Below are positions 37,722 through 45,609 of a stretch of 64,000 nucleotides of DNA, one piece after another; position 1 is the first letter of the stretch, and each line of letters opens with the position of its first letter. Below the pieces are notes generated by a model. It had not been told where the DNA came from. It worked only from the letters and a program-made list of their open reading frames with translations, and made no database searches. The stretch is from NCBI RefSeq assembly GCF_013168275.1, contig NZ_AP019547.1, forward strand, positions 992,001 to 1,056,000, written 5' to 3'. Origin of the DNA: Candidatus Nitrotoga sp. AM1P (GTDB lineage: Bacteria; Pseudomonadota; Gammaproteobacteria; Burkholderiales; Gallionellaceae). The position numbers were made by a program, and so were the translations under genes.

Positions 37722-40289
37722 TTAAATCATTTGTCTCCCAAGCCAACCCTGAACTGACTGACGCTGCCTTGCCAAACCTTTGCCCAGGTTTCGCCACAGA
37801 CTACGGTAACCTTTAAATCCGAAGATGGCGATTTCTTTGAAGCTCTGTAGTGGGCGATCCGCGCCCTGCTCGTCCGACCAATTGCTCCAGGCATCGGCTC
37901 GAGCAAAAGTACACCGAACCAGATTTGCTTCCTGCTCTATGCTCAAATTGTCGAACTGAACACCAAGCTTTTTGCCATGACTGGCAATTACCCTTGCTGG
38001 AAAGGCGAATTCCACCTCGCCATGCCAAAGTGAAACCCAAACCCGTTCTTTCACCGGCAATGCTAATTCGCGATCAAGCAATAGACCAAGGCCAGTCATG
38101 GAATAGTCTTCGGTGCGACACATTTTGGTACTCCCATCCGTAAAATGCAGTGCCACCAGCAAATTGGCAGATACTCGGTGGGATACTCGCACCTGTCTGG
38201 CTTCAGTGGCGACGCCAATAGCTGCACCCAATATCAGGAGGTTGTAAATTGTCCAGGTCAGGTTGAGCAACACCGTGCCCATTTCAAAAGTGTTCCAGAA
38301 AAAAAGCCGTCCCAGACCGATGGTCAACCCGACAATATTAAGGACAGCTAGCACAATATACGGCTTGGAAATAGCCCAGTCGAAGAAAGAGTGCTCGATC
38401 AAGCCTCCTTTAGCTGTGACATTGAATTTTCCGGCTTTCGGATTGAAGATGGCGACAGCTGTGGGCAGGATGATGTACCAAGCCAAAACTGATTCATATA
38501 CCTCAGCCCAGAACGAGTGCCGATGTGATCCCTGGATATGTGCATTAGCCAGATTGGCCTGCAACATATGGGGCAACACATAAAGAGCGAGCATAGCGGC
38601 CGCCGCGCTGATTATATGAACTTCAAAATAAAGATAGGTCAGAGGGGCCGTCAGAAAAATAAGACGCGGAATGCCGTAGAAAAAATGCAGCATCGCGTTG
38701 CTGTAGCAGATGCGTTGAAAGAAGCTCAGCCCCTTACCCAGGAATGGATTGTCGATTCTGAAAATCTGCGCCATACCCCGTGCCCAGCGAATACGCTGCC
38801 CGATGTGGCTAGAGAGGCTTTCGGTAGCCAGCCCTGCTGCCAGGGGAATATTAATATAGGCGGTGGTGTAACCAAGCCGGTGAAGTTTCAGGGCGGTGTG
38901 AGCATCTTCGGTCACCGTTTCCACGGCAACCCCTCCCACCTCTTCGAGTGGCCCTCTACGCAACACCGCACAAGAGCCACAAAAAAAGGTGGCATTCCAG
39001 AAATCATTGCCGTCCTGGATCAAGCCATAGAACAAGGCGCCTTCGTTGGGGACACGACGGAAAGTGCCGAGATTACGCTCAAAGGTGTCAGGAGAAAAAA
39101 AGTGATGGGGCGTTTGCAGCATGGCGCAACGCTTATCCTTGAAAAACCAGCCCATTGTAGACCGCAGAAAGGAATTAGTAGGTAGATGGTCGCAGTCAAA
39201 AATAGCCACGTATTCACCGTGGGTCAATTTTAGTGCATGGTTCAGATTACCCGCCTTAGAATGGGCGTTGTCGGGTCGAATGATGTAGCCCACGCCAGCT
39301 TCCTTGGCAAAGCGGCGAAATTCATCCCGCCGCCCATCGTCAAGAATATAAATATTGAGCTTATCACTGGGCCAGTCTATCCCCTTAGCTGCAAGAACCG
39401 TCGGTTCCAACACCTTGAGCGGTTCGTTGTAGGTGGGAATGAAGACATCAACACTGGGCCACAAGGAAGTATCCAATGGCAGGCTCAAGGTGTGCCGCTT
39501 GAGCGGCCAGGCATTCTGAATATAGCCGAGCAGAAGAACCAGCCAAGTGTATATCTCCGCAAGGAGCAAACCGATGGCAAGAAAAGTCTCCCAGCCGGAA
39601 TCCAACGGAATGGTCTGGGTCAATCGCCACCAGCCGTAACGACATGAAGCGAGCACTGAAAGGGCGATCAGTATCAGAGCGGGCAGATTACCGGGAATAC
39701 GCCGTACAAACAGTGCAGCTCCCCACAAGCAAACAAGGAATAAAAACTGTCCAAACCAGGTAAAGGGAGTGGTGACTACCAGCCAGAAAAAGAATGTTGA
39801 AAACAGAACCAGTAACCACAGTAGCCAAGGTTTTCGAAAAGACGGTGTCTCCAGCCAGCCCTCCAAGCGGCGACCAACTGCCTCGTGGTTCACTGCCGGC
39901 AGAAAAGAAAGTAGCCGCTGCCAAAGCCAGCTCAGGGCTCGCACGCCTGCCAGTACAATCCACTCCACTGTTAAAAACAACAGGCCGATAGTGTCAACCG
40001 ACAAGGTTAGAAAGGTACGCCAGAAAGAGGTTTCAGTACGCGCGGCGTGGCCCGAAGGAAAAACAAATAAATACAGCAACCACTGCCAGACACTACGCTT
40101 GTCAACCACACCCAGTTTCTCAGCTAGCCAGTCCAGCGGATCAAGGCGCGATCTAATCTCCGAATGAGCCAATTCAGTCAACTCATCAGCATGCGGCAAC
40201 CAGAACAGTCGCTTCAGCCATAGGCTTGGTTGGTCTGGTTGAGACACACCTAAATGACGAGCAACCCAGAGGACAACAGGACGTATCAA
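37722..40289 (-). CDS. bcsA: Cellulose synthase catalytic subunit BcsA
   Basis: 855 residues, the length of enterobacterial BcsA. Family 2 glycosyltransferase domain with DDGRRDEF, the metal-binding D-C-D (FDCDHLPTNSF), acceptor-site TED (VTEDAHTALK), gating/finger FFCGSCAV and QRIRWARGMAQ (QxxRW). About eight membrane helices surround it. The C-terminal PilZ domain has an R-rich start (RQVRVSHR) and DYSMTGLG, the c-di-GMP-binding pattern, so the enzyme should be activated by c-di-GMP. The start overlaps bcsQ by 4 bp. Its periplasmic partner BcsB is encoded in the opposing operon, which is unusual. Confidence 0.97.
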   Translation of the reverse strand: MIRPVVLWVARHLGVSQPDQPSLWLKRLFWLPHADELTELAHSEIRSRLDPLDWLAEKLGVVDKRSVWQWLLYLFVFPSGHAARTETSFWRTFLTLSVDTIGLLFLTVEWIVLAGVRALSWLWQRLLSFLPAVNHEAVGRRLEGWLETPSFRKPWLLWLLVLFSTFFFWLVVTTPFTWFGQFLFLVCLWGAALFVRRIPGNLPALILIALSVLASCRYGWWRLTQTIPLDSGWETFLAIGLLLAEIYTWLVLLLGYIQNAWPLKRHTLSLPLDTSLWPSVDVFIPTYNEPLKVLEPTVLAAKGIDWPSDKLNIYILDDGRRDEFRRFAKEAGVGYIIRPDNAHSKAGNLNHALKLTHGEYVAIFDCDHLPTNSFLRSTMGWFFKDKRCAMLQTPHHFFSPDTFERNLGTFRRVPNEGALFYGLIQDGNDFWNATFFCGSCAVLRRGPLEEVGGVAVETVTEDAHTALKLHRLGYTTAYINIPLAAGLATESLSSHIGQRIRWARGMAQIFRIDNPFLGKGLSFFQRICYSNAMLHFFYGIPRLIFLTAPLTYLYFEVHIISAAAAMLALYVLPHMLQANLANAHIQGSHRHSFWAEVYESVLAWYIILPTAVAIFNPKAGKFNVTAKGGLIEHSFFDWAISKPYIVLAVLNIVGLTIGLGRLFFWNTFEMGTVLLNLTWTIYNLLILGAAIGVATEARQVRVSHRVSANLLVALHFTDGSTKMCRTEDYSMTGLGLLLDRELALPVKERVWVSLWHGEVEFAFPARVIASHGKKLGVQFDNLSIEQEANLVRCTFARADAWSNWSDEQGADRPLQSFKEIAIFGFKGYRSLWRNLGKGLARQRQSVQGWLGRQMI

Positions 40290-41059
40290 ACTTGCGCCCT
40301 TCCGTCGAGGCTGCTTGCGGGCCCAGCAAGTAGCCAGTTGAGCAGGCCGTTCAAATCATGAGCGACCAGAGAATCCGGACTTAAGCTTTGTAAGTTCGTT
40401 CGATTTGCGACAGCACGTGGAATCGCTTCATCCCGATGTACGGGATAAGGAGATAGTCGCATTTGTAAAGTCGACCGAAATCGTGCCAATAGATCACTTT
40501 GCAGCGCCCGAGTGCTATCCAAACTATTTACCACATAGATGAGCTGACTCCCTGGAGCGCACCGGGATAGCGTATTTTCCACCACTGGTAACAAAGCCAG
40601 GGAGCGAACATCTGGCGCCAGCACAGCAAGCACCAGATCCGCTGCAACTACAGCCTGGCGTGCATAGAGAGACGGCAGGCGGGGCGTATCCATTAATAGA
40701 AAAGCTCCTGACGGATAATCAACCTGAGCGATACATTTCTTGAGCCATTCGGGTTCTGCACGCAGATGTTGCTCAAAAGTGACCAGGCTAGCTTCATTAG
40801 CTCGGCCAAATGGCAAACAAGCCACTTCATTTGCATTGACAAGCGCACTCTTGCCAAACTCTTTCCTTGTTAAAAAATCTGGCAGCAGCCCGCTTAGACT
40901 AGCTTCATCACTACCGAGTAGAGTGGATAATAAATTTTGGGGATCAAAGTCCAAAGCCAGGGCCGCAATTTCGCGCTGGGCAAGTAAGGTGGCCAGGCTG
41001 GCCGTCAGGGTGGATCGACCTACCCCGCCTGCAGCTGAAACAATGGCAATCTTGAACAT
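40286..41059 (-). CDS. bcsQ: Cellulose biosynthesis ParA/MinD-like ATPase BcsQ
   Basis: 257 residues. SIMIBI-class ATPase with a deviant Walker A (SAAGGVGRSTLTASLA): the usual signature lysine of KGGVGKT is Ala and the P-loop Lys is Arg, while LALDFDPQN (switch region) is normal. BcsQ in enterobacteria localises and assembles the synthase at the pole together with BcsE and BcsF. Whether the Arg-containing P-loop still hydrolyses ATP is open. It lies between bcsF (3-bp gap to its ATG) and bcsA (4-bp overlap), so translation is coupled. bcsR was not seen. Confidence 0.93.
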   Translation of the reverse strand: MFKIAIVSAAGGVGRSTLTASLATLLAQREIAALALDFDPQNLLSTLLGSDEASLSGLLPDFLTRKEFGKSALVNANEVACLPFGRANEASLVTFEQHLRAEPEWLKKCIAQVDYPSGAFLLMDTPRLPSLYARQAVVAADLVLAVLAPDVRSLALLPVVENTLSRCAPGSQLIYVVNSLDSTRALQSDLLARFRSTLQMRLSPYPVHRDEAIPRAVANRTNLQSLSPDSLVAHDLNGLLNWLLAGPASSLDGRAQV

Positions 41060-41062
41060 GAA

Positions 41063-41233
41063 TCAGTCCCTCACAGCAGGCACCCGTTGGGTGTGACTTG
41101 GCTTATAGGGCACTATGCAACGCAAATGCCGACGCAAGAACAGGCGCCGTAGCAGCCGGTACTTCAGTACATAATAGGCAACTACAGCTAACAGTACGCC
41201 TGAAAGGAGAGATAAAATAAAATTTTTAAGCAT
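41063..41233 (-). CDS. bcsF: Small membrane protein BcsF
   Basis: 56-codon gene between bcsE and bcsQ. The ATG at 41233 follows the bcsE stop by 3 bases; the TGA at 41063-41065 is 3 bases before the bcsQ ATG. The product starts MLKNFILSLLSGVLLAVVA, one membrane helix of about 20 residues, followed by an Arg-rich stretch (YRLLRRLFLRRHLR) and a tail VPYKPSHTQR. Enterobacterial BcsF has the same layout: single helix, basic segment, then a Y-x-K-P motif and basic tail. BcsF anchors BcsE and its partners at the membrane. Position and architecture together make the call; the sequence itself is too short for strong homology. Confidence 0.85.
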   Translation of the reverse strand: MLKNFILSLLSGVLLAVVAYYVLKYRLLRRLFLRRHLRCIVPYKPSHTQRVPAVRD

Positions 41234-41236
41234 TAT

Positions 41237-43030
41237 CTAAAGAATTTGTTCAGACAAAGTAGAAAGCATGTCCGTCGTTGCACGCCGCGGCAGGGGAAAA
41301 GGTCGCATGGTACGGTGCTTGCCCACTGGGTGCTCAGTGGTTTCAACCAATGAAGACGGTGAAATCTGCCTCACCTGCTTCTGGAGGCCAGTTGTTGCGA
41401 TCGAGCGCTTGATTTTGTCTTCCCGAATCGGCAAATCAAATTGCAGTACTGATGAATAATCGTACATAGGCGAGTTTTCGTTGTCTCGCCGCAACTGACC
41501 GATGGACTCCCAGATCAACTCTGGTGTCGGCTCAATAATATGGGAAGAAAACAGCTCCGTCACGGGCACGGAAAAAAAACGATCGAGAGTCGAATCCACA
41601 TCCGACTCTCGACAAGCAAACAAAAACAGATAAATACTATTCTGATCAGCAGTAAAAATATCGCCAAGTCTTCTTGCCTGGCAAGCCTGAAGAGCATCCA
41701 GTTGTGCCACCCTGGAAAGAATGGGAAGGCGTACCAGGCTATGGCCCAGATCAATACGTTCTGAACGCTTGAGCATTGCCGCCACTTCGCGACAAAAGGT
41801 GGACGGCGATAGGTAGCCGGCAATCCGGTTCGGCTCAGCGGCCTGCACGGCAAGAAGATATTCATTCTCAACCGGGCGGCTGAATATCTGGTCAGACATG
41901 CCATTTATAACCTGCACTACGCGAGAGAATGGAATTTCCTTGTACACCATCAAGTTGGTCCCCAAATGCAGGAGCATCAACTCGTTGTTGTAACGAAGCT
42001 TATTGGTAGTCTCTCGCACAACAATTTTCAGGGAACGGGGGTGGGACGAGCGCATACGATGAACAAATCGCGATAGCACTTCAAACTCCTGGTCACCATC
42101 CGCATGCAACAGGATAGTAGCGGCGACCGCATTATCACAAACCGCTTCCATATCAGACAGATTACTTACCACTGTCCATTCTGCGGGCACACCTTTGACA
42201 CCCGCCACGGTAGCTGCTGTCGCTATGACTCGCCCCTGGTCAGGCGCATAAAAAACCACCTGTTCTCTAGCATCCATTTCAGAGCCATCTAAACTCAGAG
42301 ACTTATCCTGTGCAGACAATTTCAAGCCAAATTGCCGATGCACACTCTTACCCTGCCCCGCCCACCGTTCAACAGTTAACAAACCACCACCGCAATCCGC
42401 ATCCAATACGGCGAGATTGGGCACAAGCTCCGGCAAGGCTCGCAGCAATGGCAAAAAACCGTGAGCTCCTTTAATATCTTTAATTATTAGCAGAATAGGC
42501 GCATGATGATCCGCTGCCCAAGCTTTCCAGGCTTGCCACTGTTTGATAAATAGATCTTGGTTCTGCCAATCAAAAATCGCCTGACCCTCCTGAACCAGCA
42601 AAGTGTGCTGCGCTGTCACGCCACAAACACCAATCTCATCAAAGAAGCGATTAGCACCCTGTCGTCCGATGATCTCGGCACAATCATCGGTCACACGGAA
42701 AAAAATAAGTACTCCAGGATTGCCTTTATCGGAGGTATCAAGACTGCGGGCAAACTGATCCATAAATTTCTGGCCAGACTCTCCCGATGCCAATATGGCC
42801 AACGGCCCTGCCTGTCTGAAATTGCGTGCTGACGAAAGTGCACAACACTGTCCTAGCGCCTCGTCCCGCACCAGCAAAACACTTGCCAGGCCGGCGCCGC
42901 AAAGGCCCACATCAGCAGGTAGACCAAGCACTCCCAGATGGGTCTGATTGATCGTGGCTTCCCTCAGAGTATTGTCTTTACGCAATAAGCGCATGATCGA
43001 AGACACAAATCGCCCGAGCATATTTATCAT
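41237..43030 (-). CDS. bcsE: c-di-GMP-binding cellulose regulator BcsE
   Basis: 597 residues. The N-terminal region is a receiver/ATPase-like domain typical of BcsE and the C-terminal part contains a degenerate GGDEF-like domain. An RxGD I-site is visible at residues 454-457 (ARRLGDIF), and a second R-x-x-D at CRESDVDSTL. In enterobacteria BcsE binds c-di-GMP through this site and interacts with BcsF, BcsQ and BcsG to boost cellulose output. Its ATG overlaps the dgkA stop (TAATG), so it is translationally coupled to dgkA. The bcsF gene follows 3 bases after its stop. Confidence 0.92.
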   Translation of the reverse strand: MINMLGRFVSSIMRLLRKDNTLREATINQTHLGVLGLPADVGLCGAGLASVLLVRDEALGQCCALSSARNFRQAGPLAILASGESGQKFMDQFARSLDTSDKGNPGVLIFFRVTDDCAEIIGRQGANRFFDEIGVCGVTAQHTLLVQEGQAIFDWQNQDLFIKQWQAWKAWAADHHAPILLIIKDIKGAHGFLPLLRALPELVPNLAVLDADCGGGLLTVERWAGQGKSVHRQFGLKLSAQDKSLSLDGSEMDAREQVVFYAPDQGRVIATAATVAGVKGVPAEWTVVSNLSDMEAVCDNAVAATILLHADGDQEFEVLSRFVHRMRSSHPRSLKIVVRETTNKLRYNNELMLLHLGTNLMVYKEIPFSRVVQVINGMSDQIFSRPVENEYLLAVQAAEPNRIAGYLSPSTFCREVAAMLKRSERIDLGHSLVRLPILSRVAQLDALQACQARRLGDIFTADQNSIYLFLFACRESDVDSTLDRFFSVPVTELFSSHIIEPTPELIWESIGQLRRDNENSPMYDYSSVLQFDLPIREDKIKRSIATTGLQKQVRQISPSSLVETTEHPVGKHRTMRPFPLPRRATTDMLSTLSEQIL

Positions 43031-43422
43031 TACCTAAGAGACCACAAAATCATGGCCCAAATCAAAATGGCATTCATTAGTGCCAACAAAACGGCAGCGC
43101 TGCCCATGTCCTTTGCCCTCTTGGCCAATGGATGGATATCCAGTGATACCCGATCTACATTGGCTTCAATGGCCGAGTTAATCATTTCCACTACCAATAC
43201 CAGCATAACGCTGGCCACCAACAACACCCGCTGGGTCACGTCCACCGGCACCATGAAGGCCACGGGCACAAGAACGATGGCGAGAATAACTTCCTGACGA
43301 AAAGCGGCCTCATCTTGCCATGCAAGTAGTAGTCCAGACAGGGAATAGCTCAGGGCATTCACCAGCCGGCGTAACCCGGAAGCTTTGTGAGGGTTCAGAT
43401 TTGTCATGTTTACGAATTTCAC
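43030..43422 (-). CDS. dgkA: Diacylglycerol kinase
   Basis: 130 residues with three membrane helices and the DgkA signature EMINSAIEANVDR, Asp/Glu-rich catalytic residues in AFRQEVILA and AKDMGSAAV. It phosphorylates diacylglycerol to phosphatidic acid at the inner membrane. The stop overlaps the bcsE ATG (TAATG), making dgkA the first gene of the leftward bcs operon. BcsG releases diacylglycerol when it transfers phosphoethanolamine to cellulose; a co-transcribed kinase would recycle it. In other bacteria dgkA pairs with EptA-type transferases for the same reason. The functional link here is inference from context. Confidence 0.96.
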   Translation of the reverse strand: MKFVNMTNLNPHKASGLRRLVNALSYSLSGLLLAWQDEAAFRQEVILAIVLVPVAFMVPVDVTQRVLLVASVMLVLVVEMINSAIEANVDRVSLDIHPLAKRAKDMGSAAVLLALMNAILIWAMILWSLR

Positions 43423-43883
43423 ACTGTAGATTCAATTTCGAAGTAAAACACTCGATAGTCTAATGCATCGTTTTTAATAGAATGATTATTTCCTCATTAA
43501 TCTCGAGATAGAACCCGCTCACGATGTTGTTACACATAACACCAAGACTATATTGCATATTTGCAGAACATTGCACTTTACTAAGCTCATTCACCACACA
43601 CTCAATCTGTCCAGCATTTGCCAATCATTAAGCACTGTCAACAAGTATAGACAAACAACCAATTAAGGGGACCGCTACAAATCACACGAACGCCATCCGT
43701 TTAAATTTTGCCTATTCATACCGACCGTATTTCTTGCGCATTTGATCTATCGTAGCTTCCTTAAAAAATTATCGGTCAATTTAATCAAAGCTTGAGACAA
43801 CGTCTAGAGCAGACCATCACATAGATTAATCAGCATATCTAGTCCAAATATTCCATACATAAAGATGAAGCAAACTAGCATTC
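43423..43883. other. Divergent promoter region between dgkA-bcs operon and fecI
   Basis: About 460 bases, AT-rich, without a recognised gene. It must contain the promoter of dgkA-bcsEFQAG leftward and of fecI rightward. An imperfect AGAATGATTATTTCCTCATT segment (about 43479-43498) is weakly Fur-box-like, which would fit an iron-starvation sigma factor, but the match is poor. A short minus-strand peptide-coding stretch near 43712-43765 is not convincingly related to any family. Confidence 0.45.
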
Positions 43884-44390
43884 ATGGCAACGGCAGATAC
43901 CATTTCTCAGGAAATTGAATCACTCTACAGTAATCATCATGGTTGGCTGTGTGGGTGGTTGCGCAAAAAATTGGAGGCACACTGTGACGCGGTTGATTTT
44001 GCACACGACACTTTCCTGCGTATTCTTACGTCACGCGACCTATTTTGTATCCGCGAACCGCGCGCTTACCTCGCCACGGTTGCAGGCGGATTAGTCGCAC
44101 ATCATTATCGTCGGCGTGCCATTGAAACAGCCTATCTTGATGCACTGACCAGCTTGCCAGAACCGGAAACTCCTTCTCCAGAATACAGCGCTATTCTGTT
44201 GGAAACATTAATCGAGATTGATCAATTGCTCGACAATTTGCCCCTGAAAGCACGCCGAGCGTTCTTGCTGGCGCAACTCGAAGGTTTGACTTATGCGGAA
44301 ATTGCTCAGCAATTGGGTGTGTCCGTCAGCATGATTAAACAATATATGCTGCGTGCTACACAGCAATGTTATTTTTCACTCTCGTTCTGA
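43884..44390 (+). CDS. fecI: ECF sigma factor, FecI-like
   Basis: 168 residues with sigma-70 region 2 (AHDTFLRILTSRDLFCIREPRAYL, written here as one region near residues 35-60) and region 4 with helix-turn-helix (LEGLTYAEIAQQLGVSVSMI). The R-E-P-R-A-Y-L segment and the direct neighbour FecR place it in the iron-starvation FecI group, which transcribes an adjacent TonB-dependent receptor gene. The regulated receptor here (45610-48064) is frameshifted, so the circuit may no longer work. fecR starts 3 bases after its stop. Confidence 0.92.
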   Translation: MATADTISQEIESLYSNHHGWLCGWLRKKLEAHCDAVDFAHDTFLRILTSRDLFCIREPRAYLATVAGGLVAHHYRRRAIETAYLDALTSLPEPETPSPEYSAILLETLIEIDQLLDNLPLKARRAFLLAQLEGLTYAEIAQQLGVSVSMIKQYMLRATQQCYFSLSF

Positions 44391-44393
44391 ACT

Positions 44394-45419
44394 ATGGCCA
44401 CCAAGAATCCTATTGGTTCTGCTGCTATGCCTAAACAAGCGACTACTTTTGCGGAGGGTGGATTACCATTTAACCCCCGTATTGCCCAGCAAGCATCAGA
44501 ATGGCTAGTCTTGCTAATTTCCGGTACTGCCACAGATAAAGATCGCCATGCATGGGAGAAGTGGCGCAACGCTGACCCAGAGCATGGTCGTGCTTGGCGC
44601 CACATTGAAAATATCAACCAGCGCCTTCAGTGCATACCAACTGATATTGTCTTCAAAACATTGGCTCCCAATGTTCTGCAAGGTCGCCGTCGCTTAATTA
44701 AGGCACTAACTGTATTGCTCATGGCTAGTGGAACGGGCTTGCTCGTCCGACAGACAACACCTTGGCGTGAATGGACTGCCGACTATCGAACCGGCACCGG
44801 TGAGCAGCGTAAACTTACGTTGGTAGACGGCACGCTCATTGTGCTCAATACCATTAGCGCCATTGATGTGGATTACAGCGACACGATAAGATTAATACAG
44901 CTGCGCACTGGTGAAATGTTTATTACCACAGCTCGAGATAAGCCAGCAGCAACATTGATGCGACCCTTCGTTGTTGAAACCGCAGAAGGCACAGTGCGTG
45001 CACTCGGCACACGTTTCGTTGTACGACAAGAAGACGGCCGTAGCCATGTGGCCGTCTATGAAGGCGCGGTTGAAATTGCACCTTTCGATGCCAGCGATCA
45101 AAAGATCGTCGTGCCAGCCGGACAAGCACTTAGCTTTACCCGTCAAACCAGAGATACCTTTTTATCGGCTGATGAAAATTCTATCGCCTGGACCGAAGGC
45201 ATGATCGTCGCCGAAAAAATACGCTTGGGCGACTTTATCGACAGCCTGCGCCGTTATCGAAATGGATACCTGATCTGCGATCCAGCAGCTGCGAATCTGC
45301 TCGTTTCCGGCGTTTTTCCATTGAAAAATACGGACAGCGTCTTGGCATCGCTCACTGATTCGCTGCCAGTCAGTATTCATTATCGAACCAGATTTTGGGT
45401 GACTGTGGTACACAAGTAA
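44394..45419 (+). CDS. fecR: Anti-sigma / signal-transducing protein FecR-like
   Basis: 341 residues. N-terminal cytoplasmic DUF4880 region (QQASEWLVLLISGTATDKD.. with W and HxxAW..W at about 55-65), one membrane helix (about residues 100-118, LIKALTVLLMASGTGLLV) and a periplasmic FecR domain (YRTGTGEQRKLTLVDGTLIV, then GEMFITTARDK and PFVVETAEGTVRALGTRF). FecR senses the occupied receptor through its signalling domain and controls FecI. The gene is intact, unlike the receptor it should contact. It follows fecI by 3 bp. Confidence 0.92.
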   Translation: MATKNPIGSAAMPKQATTFAEGGLPFNPRIAQQASEWLVLLISGTATDKDRHAWEKWRNADPEHGRAWRHIENINQRLQCIPTDIVFKTLAPNVLQGRRRLIKALTVLLMASGTGLLVRQTTPWREWTADYRTGTGEQRKLTLVDGTLIVLNTISAIDVDYSDTIRLIQLRTGEMFITTARDKPAATLMRPFVVETAEGTVRALGTRFVVRQEDGRSHVAVYEGAVEIAPFDASDQKIVVPAGQALSFTRQTRDTFLSADENSIAWTEGMIVAEKIRLGDFIDSLRRYRNGYLICDPAAANLLVSGVFPLKNTDSVLASLTDSLPVSIHYRTRFWVTVVHK

Positions 45420-45609
45420 CAAATCTCCCTCATAAAAAATTATTTTAAATAATTACTGTCCTTTTTTCAGTTTCAAGTGGCCTACCAAATAAGCCACTGC
45501 TAACAGCAGTGCACACGTTAGTAACACTTACAAAACTTGGAAAGAGGCAACAACGGGAATCCGGAAAAATCGAGGCAAGCAATACAACAATGTCAGGAAC
45601 ATATCAGTA

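Noticed and set aside
38538..39185. 215-codon frame antisense to bcsA
   Set aside because: Overlaps the catalytic core of bcsA and has no recognisable features.
43479..43498. Possible Fur box upstream of fecI
   Set aside because: Matches to the 19-bp consensus are too few to report as a site.
43712..43765. Short minus-strand peptide resembling a piece of a Y-family polymerase or integrase (IDQMRKKYGR)
   Set aside because: Too short and without flanking similarity to call a relic.
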